From: Candidatus Gottesmanbacteria bacterium RIFCSPHIGHO2_01_FULL_46_14
GTDB taxonomy: Bacteria; Patescibacteriota; Microgenomatia; UBA10105; UBA927
Length of the DNA stretch: 42,422 bases
Direction of reading: 5' to 3'
Assembly: GCA_001780895.1 (NCBI GenBank)
Contig: MFJJ01000019.1
Coordinates: 1 to 42,422, forward strand
Shown here: piece after piece, positions 25,475 through 34,197 of the stretch
Layout: every line of letters starts with the position of its first letter
Position numbering within the stretch: the stretch's first letter is position 1
Position numbers and translations under genes: made by a program
Notes under the pieces: model-generated
What the model was told of the DNA's origin: nothing
What the model saw: only the letters and a program-made list of their open reading frames with translations
The model's database searches: none

Positions 25475-26778
25475 CACGGTGGCAGAAATTATTAGTATTT
25501 GCGGTTATAGTATTAGGTACAGTTCTACGGCTTCATACCTACGATGTCTACCCCCAGCGGGGAGCCACCAGTGATGAATATACCTATTCATTTTTAGGTC
25601 AAAGCCTACTCACAGGCGGCGTTCCCATATCTTGGTCGTATTTCGGTGGATACAAAAACCATCGGGATCTCACGATCAACAAGCTCTATTTTCCGATCGT
25701 CTGGCCGTATTTTGATCATCCGCCTTTGAGTGGCATTCTTGTTGCCGCTTGGGCGATAGTAAATGGAGAAACGACATTTGAGCAAATTTCGCTTTCCACC
25801 ATTCGGTTAGTTCCGATACTGTTCACTTTTATTTCATCAGTACTTTTATTTTTCTTACTTTATCGACAATATGGTTTTGCCATCGCGCTACCCGCGCTTA
25901 TTATTTACTCGACGTCGACGATCATGGTCGTCAGCAGTAGGGTAGTCATGGCGGAAAATTTATTAACTCCTCTCCTTCTCGGTGCACTCGTGTACTACGA
26001 ACGCGTGCGGAAAAAAATTTCGTTACGTTCGGCAATTATTCTCGGCATTATTTCAAGTTTGGCTGTATGGACCAAAGAGCTGGGAATTGTCGTCGCTATG
26101 TCCGTTGTGGCGCTATTTATCTACGATAAACAGAAACTATTTCATAGTATTGTGGTTGTTGCGATTGTAGCTGCGGCGATACTTGGCTACGTCGTCTATG
26201 GATTTGCCTACGATAAAGAGGTGTTTTTGACAATTGTTGCAACGCAAGCCAGCCGCATGGTTGGTCCGGAGACCTTGCTCATGCTCGCGTCACGTCCTGT
26301 GCTCATCAATAAGGTTTTTTATGATGGGTGGTACCCGTTCGGGCTCGTTGGTGTCTTTGCGTGTTTTGTTGACTGGAAAAAGCATTTCCGGATGCTCCTG
26401 CCGTTTTTTATCTACTTTGTTCTTCTCGTGGGGTCGCTCACGCGGGAAGGAGACATGGGGTGGTATATGATTGTTGCCTATCCGTTCCTCGCGGCAGCGA
26501 GCGCCATTGTGCTTGGCGATTGGTGGAAAAAGCCCAACGCAATGATACTCGTGGCTGTTTTGATCATCGGATTATCATTTTTTTACTATCTTATTGAATT
26601 GCCGTTTGGTAGTACGTTGGCCAGATTCAGGTTATTCTTAGGAGTATCGTTTATACCGTATATCTTAGCGTCCATGCTCCATAGGGAGCGAGCCGTCGTT
26701 GGTATTCAACGAGTGACAATGGGCACACTTCTGTTTCTCACCGCACTACAGACCTATTTTTATATACATCCTGCTTGA
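25471..26778 (+). CDS. Glycosyltransferase family 39 / PMT-like membrane protein
   Basis: Multi-TM with 'HTYDVYPQRGATSDEYTYSFLGQSLL...YFDHPPLSGILVA' GT-C/ArnT-like N-terminus. Confidence 0.8.
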   Translation: MTRWQKLLVFAVIVLGTVLRLHTYDVYPQRGATSDEYTYSFLGQSLLTGGVPISWSYFGGYKNHRDLTINKLYFPIVWPYFDHPPLSGILVAAWAIVNGETTFEQISLSTIRLVPILFTFISSVLLFFLLYRQYGFAIALPALIIYSTSTIMVVSSRVVMAENLLTPLLLGALVYYERVRKKISLRSAIILGIISSLAVWTKELGIVVAMSVVALFIYDKQKLFHSIVVVAIVAAAILGYVVYGFAYDKEVFLTIVATQASRMVGPETLLMLASRPVLINKVFYDGWYPFGLVGVFACFVDWKKHFRMLLPFFIYFVLLVGSLTREGDMGWYMIVAYPFLAAASAIVLGDWWKKPNAMILVAVLIIGLSFFYYLIELPFGSTLARFRLFLGVSFIPYILASMLHRERAVVGIQRVTMGTLLFLTALQTYFYIHPA

Positions 26779-26886
26779 CAGCAGGGCAATATTTCCGTAC
26801 GCTTGATGATAGAGAGTTATTATGATCCTGCCCAACGATCAGACTTCGAAAAACACCTCAAGATATTTCAAAGGAGGTGATAGTAC

Positions 26887-27090
26887 ATGAAGTCGAAAGA
26901 ATTAAGTAGTGTCGCTTACGCGCTCGTGACGTTAGGTGCACTTAACTGGGGATTGGTCGGAGCGTTTCGATTGGATCTCGTTCAAACAATATTGGGTACA
27001 AGCCCGGCGTTGGTACAACTCGTCTACATATTGGTTGGACTTTCCGGACTTTTTAGCTTGTATAGCATGACTGCCAAGGGCAAGAAATAA
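26887..27090 (+). CDS. DUF378 family small membrane protein
   Basis: 'YALVTLGALNWGLVGAFRLDLVQTILG...LVYILVGLSGL'; SD AAAGGAGGTGAT. Confidence 0.9.
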   Translation: MKSKELSSVAYALVTLGALNWGLVGAFRLDLVQTILGTSPALVQLVYILVGLSGLFSLYSMTAKGKK

Positions 27091-27122
27091 GAGTGTAACA
27101 ATAGGAAAACGATCGTTTTTAT

Positions 27123-27152
27123 CCCCGTCCCGACCCTTCGGGACGGGGTTTT
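27123..27152 (+). terminator. Intrinsic terminator
   Basis: CCCCGTCCCG ACCCTT CGGGACGGGG TTTT. Confidence 0.85.
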
Positions 27153-27166
27153 GGTACAATACGGCA

Positions 27167-27949
27167 GTGAAACGCATGTTATTGGTTTTTGCCCATCCGG
27201 ACGACGAGTTATTTGCCTGTGGTGGTACGATTGCCAAGTATGCCAGAAACGGTTGGGAAATCGACTTGATCTGCGCTACGCGACAAAAAGAGCTGGAAAG
27301 CGCGGCAAAACTCCTGGGAATACGCACCATTCATTTTCTGAATTATAAAGACGGGACGCTTAAAGAGGATCGGCCGGGAGATCTCGAGGACACATTGGAT
27401 AAATACCTGCGAACTCTCGCACCGTCAATTGTCATTACGTTTGAGCCCGGCGGGATATCAAACCACCCAGATCACATCCGTCTGACTCGCGCCGCCACGT
27501 ATGCGTTTCAAAAATATGCCAAGACGATCACGCATGTTCAAGCCATCGGAATAAGTCCGGACCGACCGCCGCGGCATCCCCGGGACGCATGGCAAATCGA
27601 ATTTGCCGAGGTGACATTTGACCAGACGACTCCGAAACTTTACTATGTGTGTATTCCCAAAAGCGTTGGAGACTATTTAATTAAAGCAAAACTCTATCCT
27701 CCGGAAATACTTGGGAAACCCTGGTCTACGACGCCCGATAAGTTCATTACGACCGTTATAGACACGCATTTGTTTCAAAAGAAAAAAGAAGCGGCACTCA
27801 ATCTTCACAAGACACAGGAAGAGGATGTAAAACGATTTCTGGCTGATCCAGGAAAAGCCCTTTTGGCCAGAGAGTTTTTCATTCTGCGCATGCAGGGGGA
27901 ACAGGAAGTATTTATGGGGAAAAGCGATCGGGTATCGGATAGATTATGA
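27167..27949 (+). CDS. PIG-L family deacetylase
   Basis: 'LLVFAHPDDELFACGGTIAKYA', 'NHPDHIRLTRAA'. Confidence 0.92.
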   Translation: MKRMLLVFAHPDDELFACGGTIAKYARNGWEIDLICATRQKELESAAKLLGIRTIHFLNYKDGTLKEDRPGDLEDTLDKYLRTLAPSIVITFEPGGISNHPDHIRLTRAATYAFQKYAKTITHVQAIGISPDRPPRHPRDAWQIEFAEVTFDQTTPKLYYVCIPKSVGDYLIKAKLYPPEILGKPWSTTPDKFITTVIDTHLFQKKKEAALNLHKTQEEDVKRFLADPGKALLAREFFILRMQGEQEVFMGKSDRVSDRL

Positions 27950-28737
27950 ACAATGCTCTCGTCATAGGAGATCTTCGAGTTTCCATTGACAAAATTCAGA
28001 TTCTCAAAGGAGTGAACCTCACATTTGCATCGGGCGAAGTGTATGCACTCATGGGGCCAAACGGGAGCGGTAAATCCACGCTTGCGTATGCACTCATGAA
28101 TCATCCGAGCTACCAGACCCGCGGAACAATACGGATGGGAAAAAAGAATCTTATGACGCTTTCGACGGAAGATCGTGCAAAAGCCGGTCTGTTTTTGGCA
28201 TTTCAGGCTCCCATAGGTATTCCGGGAGTCACGGTTATGAATTTACTAAGGTCTTCTTATCAGGCATTGCATGGAAAAACTCAAAAAAGTCTGGAAAAAA
28301 TTCAGAACCCGGTACTCGCTCGACGATGGCAGACAAACGGGATGGGGATTGCGCAATTTCAGAGTATCGTTAAGACCCATGCAAAATTTATTCATATCGA
28401 TGAATCATTCCTGAGCCGCGGTATCCATGATGGATTTTCCGGCGGAGAGAAGAAAAAAATGGAAATGCTGCAAGCGTTGGTTCTCAAACCGAAATTTGCC
28501 ATTTTTGATGAAATTGATACGGGGCTTGATGTTGATGCACTTCGAATCGTGGCAGGTGGAATTGAACTCTTGGCAAAAGGGGGCACTGGAGTGGTGGTGA
28601 TAACACACTACCAACGCATTTTACGATACATCAAACCAGACTTCGTTCACGTATTGGTTGCCGGAAAAATAGTTGACTCGGGTAGCGAGTCGCTTGCGAA
28701 AAAAATTGAGGAAAAAGGATATGCGGGTTATATCTGA
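27946..28737 (+). CDS. sufC: Fe-S assembly ATPase SufC
   Basis: Walker A 'GPNGSGKSTLAYALMNHPSY', 'SGGEKKKMEMLQ', 'FAIFDEIDTGLDVDAL'. Confidence 0.95.
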   Translation: MNNALVIGDLRVSIDKIQILKGVNLTFASGEVYALMGPNGSGKSTLAYALMNHPSYQTRGTIRMGKKNLMTLSTEDRAKAGLFLAFQAPIGIPGVTVMNLLRSSYQALHGKTQKSLEKIQNPVLARRWQTNGMGIAQFQSIVKTHAKFIHIDESFLSRGIHDGFSGGEKKKMEMLQALVLKPKFAIFDEIDTGLDVDALRIVAGGIELLAKGGTGVVVITHYQRILRYIKPDFVHVLVAGKIVDSGSESLAKKIEEKGYAGYI

Positions 28738-31327
28738 CAATTATACATACGGGTTTCATAAACCCGAACGGTACGTCTATAAATCCAAACGAGGCTTGGA
28801 CGCATCTGTTGTTGAGGCAATTAGTTTCCATAAAAATGAACCCGACTGGATGCGGCAGTTTCGTCTCCGTGCCTTTCCCGCGTTTAAAAAAAAGCCGCTA
28901 CCTCTGTGGGGCGCTGATTTGTCGACGGTAAAATTTGAAAATATTTTCTACTATTTGAAGCCTACAGAGAAAAAAGTCGGCTCGTGGGATCAGCTGCCAG
29001 CAGAAATCCGCGATACCTACGACAAGATTGGGATTCCGGAAGCAGAAAAACGCTTTCTCGCGGGAGTATCTGCACAATACGAATCTGAGGTTGTCTATAA
29101 AAGTATTCAATCTATGTTAACAAAAAAAGGCGTCGTATTTTTAGACATGGATAGCGGTCTTGCTGAGTATCCCGATCTCGTTAAACAATACTTTGGCACG
29201 ATTATTCCTCCTCTGGATAATAAATTTGCCGCACTCAATAGTTCGGTGTGGTCCGGTGGGTCCTTTGTGTATGTCCCCAAAGGTGTGCGGGTAGAACTTC
29301 CGCTTCAGGCCTACTTCCGTATCAATGCAGCTAACATGGGCCAATTTGAGCGCACCCTCATTATTGCCGATGAAGGCAGCTACGTTCATTATGTGGAAGG
29401 GTGTACGGCTCCCATTTATTCCACTGATTCTCTCCACAGTGCAGTCGTCGAGATTATTGTCAAAAAGGGAGCGCGCGTGCGATACACCACAATCCAAAAC
29501 TGGAGCACCAATGTTTATAATTTAGTCACCAAACGCGCCAGAGTTGAAGAAGAAGGAACGATGGAATGGGTCGACGGCAATTTAGGCTGCTTAGCAGAAG
29601 GCTCAACAGTTACGACTCCCGAAGGAGTGAAAACAATTGAATCTCTCCATGTAGGCGATCAGGTGCTTTCTTATGATGAACTGAATGGAAAATTATGCTT
29701 TAGAAAAGTAACGACAAAGCGATTTTCCGGTAATCAGCCTATTCATTCTGTTGCTGTGGGTGAGCGAAAATTACAGGTAACTGCTAATCATCCGTTTTTT
29801 TCCTATGTCTACAATGCCAACACTCCAAAAAAAATAGGACGTTATCAGCTCGGTTATGTTCGTGCGGACCGGTTAAAAAAAGCGATTGTTCCTCGCATCT
29901 CTATTGATTATGGCGTTCCATATCCGCTAAAAGCGCCAGGGTTAATTACAGAATTTGAATCATTTAACCAATATGCTTCGAAGTTAATGATGACGCGCGC
30001 AAGAACAACGCGGATGATGAAGATAAAACACACAAGTGATGCAATTATGTGGTTGTTTGGGTATTGGATTGGAGACGGCAATATAGATATAAAATTTGGA
30101 AAAACGAAAGGAGTCATACGCTATGCGAAAGTTGGCTTCTCAACACCCCGTCAAAATAGAGCCCGAGAACACTTAATGAGTAGCATGAGGATTTTGACCG
30201 ATATTGCACCAACTGAACGATCCGATGGTCACCACCTCGCGTGGAGCAGTAAAGAACTTGCTGAATTTTTCCATCTAAATGGACTTTTAGGAAATGCAGT
30301 AGCCAAGCGTGTCCCTCGATGGGTGTGGTCGATTCCAGAGTCGCAACGATTAGCGTTTATCGCCGGATATATAGATGCCGATGGCTGTATGAAATCGGGA
30401 CGCTTCAATATAAAATCAGTCAATAGAAAACTTCTTGAAGATATTGGTTCGCTCCTTACGACACTCGGGATCACGTCGCGAATTTTTGTTGAATATAGTA
30501 CATCAAGAAGAGTTCGGATCATGGGAGTTGAGTGTACCACCCCCGGTTCATATCGTTTAGATTTTAGGATCGATTCGCGACTTTATAACAATGTAAGTAG
30601 AGCATTGCAGAAAAAAATTGATCAATTCTTACAGCCAAAACGTGAATACTATCGTGTGGTAGGGCGATCAAATATTGAGCTTGGAGAAGACATAGAAATA
30701 GTTTCTGTAACAGTCTCTTCACGCTCCTCCAGAGCGGTGCCAACGTGGGATATTGAAGTTGAAGGAACAGGTAATTTTGTATCTCAAGGATTCATCGTCC
30801 ATAATTCAAAGATCACAATGAAGTATCCGAGTGTCTACCTCGTCGGTCGCAAAGCCCGTGGAGAGATTTTATCCATTGCCTGTGCCGGTCCCGGCCAACA
30901 TTTGGATGCAGGAGGCAAAGCCATTCATATTGCTCCCGAAACCACCTCGCAGATTATTTCAAAATCCATCAGCCGGGGTGGCGGGCGTACGTCCTACCGC
31001 GGTCTCGTGCAAGTCTATCCCGGAGCAAAAAATGTCAAAAGTAAAGTCGTCTGTGACGCGCTTCTGCTTGATGAAGCGTCCAGGTCCGATACGTATCCCA
31101 CGATGAAGATTGACGAGCAGGATGTTGAAATTCAACACGAAGCCACGGTATCCAAAGTCGGCGATGAGCAACTGTTTTATCTCGAAAGCCGCGGTATCCC
31201 CAAGGCACAAGCCGAGTCGATGATTGTCAATGGGTTTATCGAGCCAATCGTCAAAGAGTTGCCCCTAGAGTACGCAGTTGAAATGAATAGGCTTATTGCG
31301 CTTCAGATGGAAGGTTCGGTAGGATGA
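28721..31327 (+). CDS. sufB: SufB Fe-S scaffold, interrupted by an in-frame intein
   Basis: SufB motifs on both sides ('VEGCTAPIYSTDSLHSAVVEIIVKKGARVRYTTIQNW', 'SKITMKYPSVYL', 'SKSISRGGGRTSYRGLV'). ATG at 28721 overlaps sufC. Confidence 0.95.
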   Translation: MRVISDNYTYGFHKPERYVYKSKRGLDASVVEAISFHKNEPDWMRQFRLRAFPAFKKKPLPLWGADLSTVKFENIFYYLKPTEKKVGSWDQLPAEIRDTYDKIGIPEAEKRFLAGVSAQYESEVVYKSIQSMLTKKGVVFLDMDSGLAEYPDLVKQYFGTIIPPLDNKFAALNSSVWSGGSFVYVPKGVRVELPLQAYFRINAANMGQFERTLIIADEGSYVHYVEGCTAPIYSTDSLHSAVVEIIVKKGARVRYTTIQNWSTNVYNLVTKRARVEEEGTMEWVDGNLGCLAEGSTVTTPEGVKTIESLHVGDQVLSYDELNGKLCFRKVTTKRFSGNQPIHSVAVGERKLQVTANHPFFSYVYNANTPKKIGRYQLGYVRADRLKKAIVPRISIDYGVPYPLKAPGLITEFESFNQYASKLMMTRARTTRMMKIKHTSDAIMWLFGYWIGDGNIDIKFGKTKGVIRYAKVGFSTPRQNRAREHLMSSMRILTDIAPTERSDGHHLAWSSKELAEFFHLNGLLGNAVAKRVPRWVWSIPESQRLAFIAGYIDADGCMKSGRFNIKSVNRKLLEDIGSLLTTLGITSRIFVEYSTSRRVRIMGVECTTPGSYRLDFRIDSRLYNNVSRALQKKIDQFLQPKREYYRVVGRSNIELGEDIEIVSVTVSSRSSRAVPTWDIEVEGTGNFVSQGFIVHNSKITMKYPSVYLVGRKARGEILSIACAGPGQHLDAGGKAIHIAPETTSQIISKSISRGGGRTSYRGLVQVYPGAKNVKSKVVCDALLLDEASRSDTYPTMKIDEQDVEIQHEATVSKVGDEQLFYLESRGIPKAQAESMIVNGFIEPIVKELPLEYAVEMNRLIALQMEGSVG
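29588..30805 (+). mobile_element. Intein (406 aa) with LAGLIDADG homing endonuclease domain, in SufB
   Basis: Starts CLAEGSTVTTPEGVKTIESLHVGDQVLSYD; block B 'LQVTANHPFF'; LAGLIDADG motifs 'WLFGYWIGDGNI' and 'FIAGYIDADGCM'; ends 'TWDIEVEGTGNFVSQGFIVHN' followed by Ser +1. Confidence 0.97.
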
Positions 31328-31926
31328 AAACAATTGTCGAACGTATTACGCGTGCGTGTTTTGCAAAAACATATACGGTTCATTCAGATCGTACGATCGT
31401 CTTGTTGATAGCGGGAAGAAAAAAACAAGAAATTCGGATTTATGTAAAATGTAATAAACCAGGTAGCAGAGCAGATATTGTCGGCGTCGTAGTCGGAAAT
31501 GATAATGACCATATAACACTTCACACCCTTCAGCATCACAAGCAGCCCGATGCTACGAGCAATTTAATCGTCAAAAGCTTACTCACAGGCAACGCATCCT
31601 TTGTCTATGATGGCGCTATCCGCGTAGAGCCCAAAGCGCAAAAAACCGATGCATACCAACGAAATGAAAATCTTCTGCTTTCAGACAAAGCCCATGTGGA
31701 GAGTAAACCCAAGCTTGAGATACTGGCAAATGACGTTCGCTGTACTCATGGCGCAACCACGGGTAGCGTGAGAGAAGATGAGCTTTGGTATTTGGCCACA
31801 AGAGGAATAGCGAAAAAAGAAGCTACTTATCTTATCGCACAAGGGTTTTTAGAAAGCGTTGTAATTAAGATTACTGATCCCAGAGCCCAATCTCAGGTAT
31901 ATTCGTTTATCGATCATGCGGTATAA
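31324..31926 (+). CDS. sufD: SufD-like protein, short form (200 aa)
   Basis: 'RNENLLLSDKAHVESKPKLEILANDVRCTHGATTGSVREDELWYLATRGI'; ATGA overlap with sufB. Confidence 0.88.
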   Translation: MKTIVERITRACFAKTYTVHSDRTIVLLIAGRKKQEIRIYVKCNKPGSRADIVGVVVGNDNDHITLHTLQHHKQPDATSNLIVKSLLTGNASFVYDGAIRVEPKAQKTDAYQRNENLLLSDKAHVESKPKLEILANDVRCTHGATTGSVREDELWYLATRGIAKKEATYLIAQGFLESVVIKITDPRAQSQVYSFIDHAV

Positions 31927-31934
31927 TACAAACT

Positions 31935-32243
31935 ATGGATTTTGTAAAAGTCATATCTAAAGGAGATCTTCCCGCAGGATCAATGAAAACATTCATGGTT
32001 GGCAATAAACCCGTGGCTATTGCCAACGTCGACGGAGAGTATTTTGCCGTTAGTGATATTTGTACGCACGAACACTGTTCGTTGGGGACCGAAGGATTCC
32101 TTGATGGGAGCGTCATTACGTGCGGATGTCACGGTGGACAATTTGATGTCACGACGGGCAAAGTACTTGCCCTGCCCCCGCCAGCGGACGTTTCCTCATA
32201 TGAGGTGAAAGTTGAAGGGGATGATGTCCTCATTAAAATGTAA
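31935..32243 (+). CDS. Rieske [2Fe-2S] ferredoxin-like protein
   Basis: 'CTHEHCSLGTEGFLDGSVITCGCHGGQFDVTTGKVL' (CxH...CxxH). Confidence 0.92.
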   Translation: MDFVKVISKGDLPAGSMKTFMVGNKPVAIANVDGEYFAVSDICTHEHCSLGTEGFLDGSVITCGCHGGQFDVTTGKVLALPPPADVSSYEVKVEGDDVLIKM

Positions 32244-33414
32244 CGGTGCAGATTTCCCACTGCTCAAGAGAAGAATTAACGGTAAACGCGTCGTGTATCT
32301 CGATTCAACGGCAACGAGTTTAAAGCCGCAATCTGTCATTGATAAAGAGAACGAGTACTATATCAAATACTGCGCAAATATTTTTCGAGGTATTTACACG
32401 ATTTCTGAAGAAGCGACAGCGGAATATGAGAATGTTCGAGATAAAGTAGCTCGATTTATCAATGCGCCAAGCCGCGATGAAATAGTATTTACAAGAAATA
32501 CAACAGAATCTATCAATCTTGTTGCTAGCGGCATAAAAAAGAGTGATGAAATTGTGGTCTCAATCATGGAACACCACTCGAATTTTGTTCCTTGGCAACA
32601 GTTGGCAACGTTGAAAGTATGGGAACTAGGAAAAGAAGGTGAGCTTCTATTAAATGATTTAAATCATTTAATTACGCCAAAAACAAAAATACTCGCAATC
32701 ACTGCCGTATCCAATGTTTTAGGGACTATCAATCCCATTGGCCACATTAGTCAAATAGTAAAACGAATTAACCCGCAGTGTTTAGTTTTAGTCGACGCAG
32801 CCCAGGCTGCGCCGCATATGCCTATGAATGTACAAGCATGGGGAGCTGACTTTGTTGCGTTTTCCAGTCATAAGATGTTGGGTCCAACGGGTGTCGGTGT
32901 ACTGTGGGGAAAGATGGAACGATTAGAAGAGTTATCCCCGTATCAATATGGTGGTGAGATGATTAAGGAAGTACACGTAGAAAAAACCGTATTTGCAAAA
33001 CCCCCTCACAAGTTTGAAGCAGGGACCCCGCATATTGCCGGAGTCATAGGATTTGGAGCTGCAATTGATTATTTACAAAAACTCGGCATGGACAATGTCC
33101 GGGCTCATGAGGTGGAAATCACCGCCTATGCGCTCAAACAACTGAAAAAACTAAAAGGCGTTTCTATTTACGGTCCCCAAGATCGCGGAGGTGTCATAGC
33201 GTTTACGATGAATGGCGTGCATGCGCATGATATTGCCCAACTTCTCAATGAAGACAATGTTTGTATTCGGGCCGGCCATCACTGCGCCATGCCGCTCCAT
33301 GAGTATCTTAAAATATCTGCCACCGCCCGTGCCTCTTTTTATATATACTCGACAAAAGAGGACGTAGATGCTCTGATTGCAGGGTTAGAAAAAGTCAAAC
33401 AATTATTTACATAA
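32221..33414 (+). CDS. sufS: Cysteine desulfurase SufS
   Basis: 'YLDSTATSLKPQSVID', 'IMEHHSNFVPWQQLA', 'DAAQAAPHMPMNVQAWGADFVAFSSHKMLGPTGVGVLWG', 'RAGHHCAMPLHEYL'. Confidence 0.94.
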   Translation: MMSSLKCNGADFPLLKRRINGKRVVYLDSTATSLKPQSVIDKENEYYIKYCANIFRGIYTISEEATAEYENVRDKVARFINAPSRDEIVFTRNTTESINLVASGIKKSDEIVVSIMEHHSNFVPWQQLATLKVWELGKEGELLLNDLNHLITPKTKILAITAVSNVLGTINPIGHISQIVKRINPQCLVLVDAAQAAPHMPMNVQAWGADFVAFSSHKMLGPTGVGVLWGKMERLEELSPYQYGGEMIKEVHVEKTVFAKPPHKFEAGTPHIAGVIGFGAAIDYLQKLGMDNVRAHEVEITAYALKQLKKLKGVSIYGPQDRGGVIAFTMNGVHAHDIAQLLNEDNVCIRAGHHCAMPLHEYLKISATARASFYIYSTKEDVDALIAGLEKVKQLFT

Positions 33415-33437
33415 AATGATTCAAATCATTTTATATT
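33411..33437. repeat. 27-bp repeat, copy 1 (11-bp inverted repeat), containing the sufS stop codon
   Basis: ATAAAATGATTCAAATCATTTTATATT. Confidence 0.95.
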
Positions 33438-33440
33438 CCC

Positions 33441-33809
33441 ATGGATATTTACCGCGAGAACATTTTAGATCACTATAAACATCCCCGAAATTTCGGACAT
33501 CTGGAGAAACCTGATGTTGTGATGGAAGAGGGGAATGTTACGTGTGGTGATAAGATTATTATGGAAATTAACGTAAAAAATAACAAAATCGAAAATGTTG
33601 CATTTAATGGAGAGGGATGTGCAATTAGTCAGGCAAGTGCGTCAATGTTGACTGAAATGGTAAAAGGCATGAACATAAATAAAATTATGAAATTATCTGT
33701 CATTGATATAACGACAATATTAGGTACAAGTCTCACACCGTCTCGAATAAAATGTGCTACTCTCCCATTAGAAGTACTCCAAAAGGCCGGAATCAAATAT
33801 ATAAAATGA
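33441..33809 (+). CDS. sufU: SufU/IscU-like Fe-S scaffold
   Basis: 'DIYRENILDHYKHPRNFG', 'EGNVTCGDKI', 'NGEGCAISQASASMLTEMVKG', 'RIKCATLPLEVL'. Confidence 0.92.
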   Translation: MDIYRENILDHYKHPRNFGHLEKPDVVMEEGNVTCGDKIIMEINVKNNKIENVAFNGEGCAISQASASMLTEMVKGMNINKIMKLSVIDITTILGTSLTPSRIKCATLPLEVLQKAGIKYIK

Positions 33810-33827
33810 TTCAAATCATTTTATATT
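33801..33827. repeat. 27-bp repeat, copy 2, containing the sufU stop codon
   Basis: Identical 27 bp to 33411-33437. Confidence 0.95.
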
Positions 33828-33861
33828 GATTGCGGAATAGATATTGCAGTATAGTGTGGGT

Positions 33862-34116
33862 ATGGATCCAAATGATCCCAAATCCAAAAGAAAAATCCGC
33901 AAACTCACGATGAGGATTGACCGCAGTTTGTGTATCGGTGCGGCGACGTGTATTGCGCTCGCGCCAAAAGCGTGGGCACTGGATGATGAGGCCAAAGCAA
34001 TAATCCTCGATTCCGCGAGTGAAGAAAGTGACCAAGCGCTTTTGGATGCAGCAAAATCATGTCCGGTGATGGCAATTATTATCACCGGTCAGGACGGGAA
34101 ACAGCTTTATCCATAA
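33862..34116 (+). CDS. Ferredoxin, probable single-cluster [3Fe-4S]-type
   Basis: 'IDRSLCIGAATCIALAPKAWALDDEAKAIIL...AAKSCPVMAIII': Cx5C...CP, with Ala at the second ligand position. Confidence 0.82.
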   Translation: MDPNDPKSKRKIRKLTMRIDRSLCIGAATCIALAPKAWALDDEAKAIILDSASEESDQALLDAAKSCPVMAIIITGQDGKQLYP

Positions 34117-34123
34117 TTTTGTG

Positions 34124-34197
34124 TTGTCATCCCGGCCCCCGAGCCGGGATCCAGAACAGAAAAGGCATGGATTCCGGGTCAAGCCCGGAATGACAAG
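34124..34197. repeat. Dispersed palindromic repeat copy A
   Basis: TGTCATCCCGG...CCGGGATCCAG...TGGATTCCGGGTCAAGCCCGGAATGACAAGG; terminal inverted arms. Confidence 0.88.

Noticed and set aside
29588-30805. SufB interruption as insertion sequence or two separate genes
   Set aside because: Continuous frame with intein blocks at both ends; no transposase and no stop codon.
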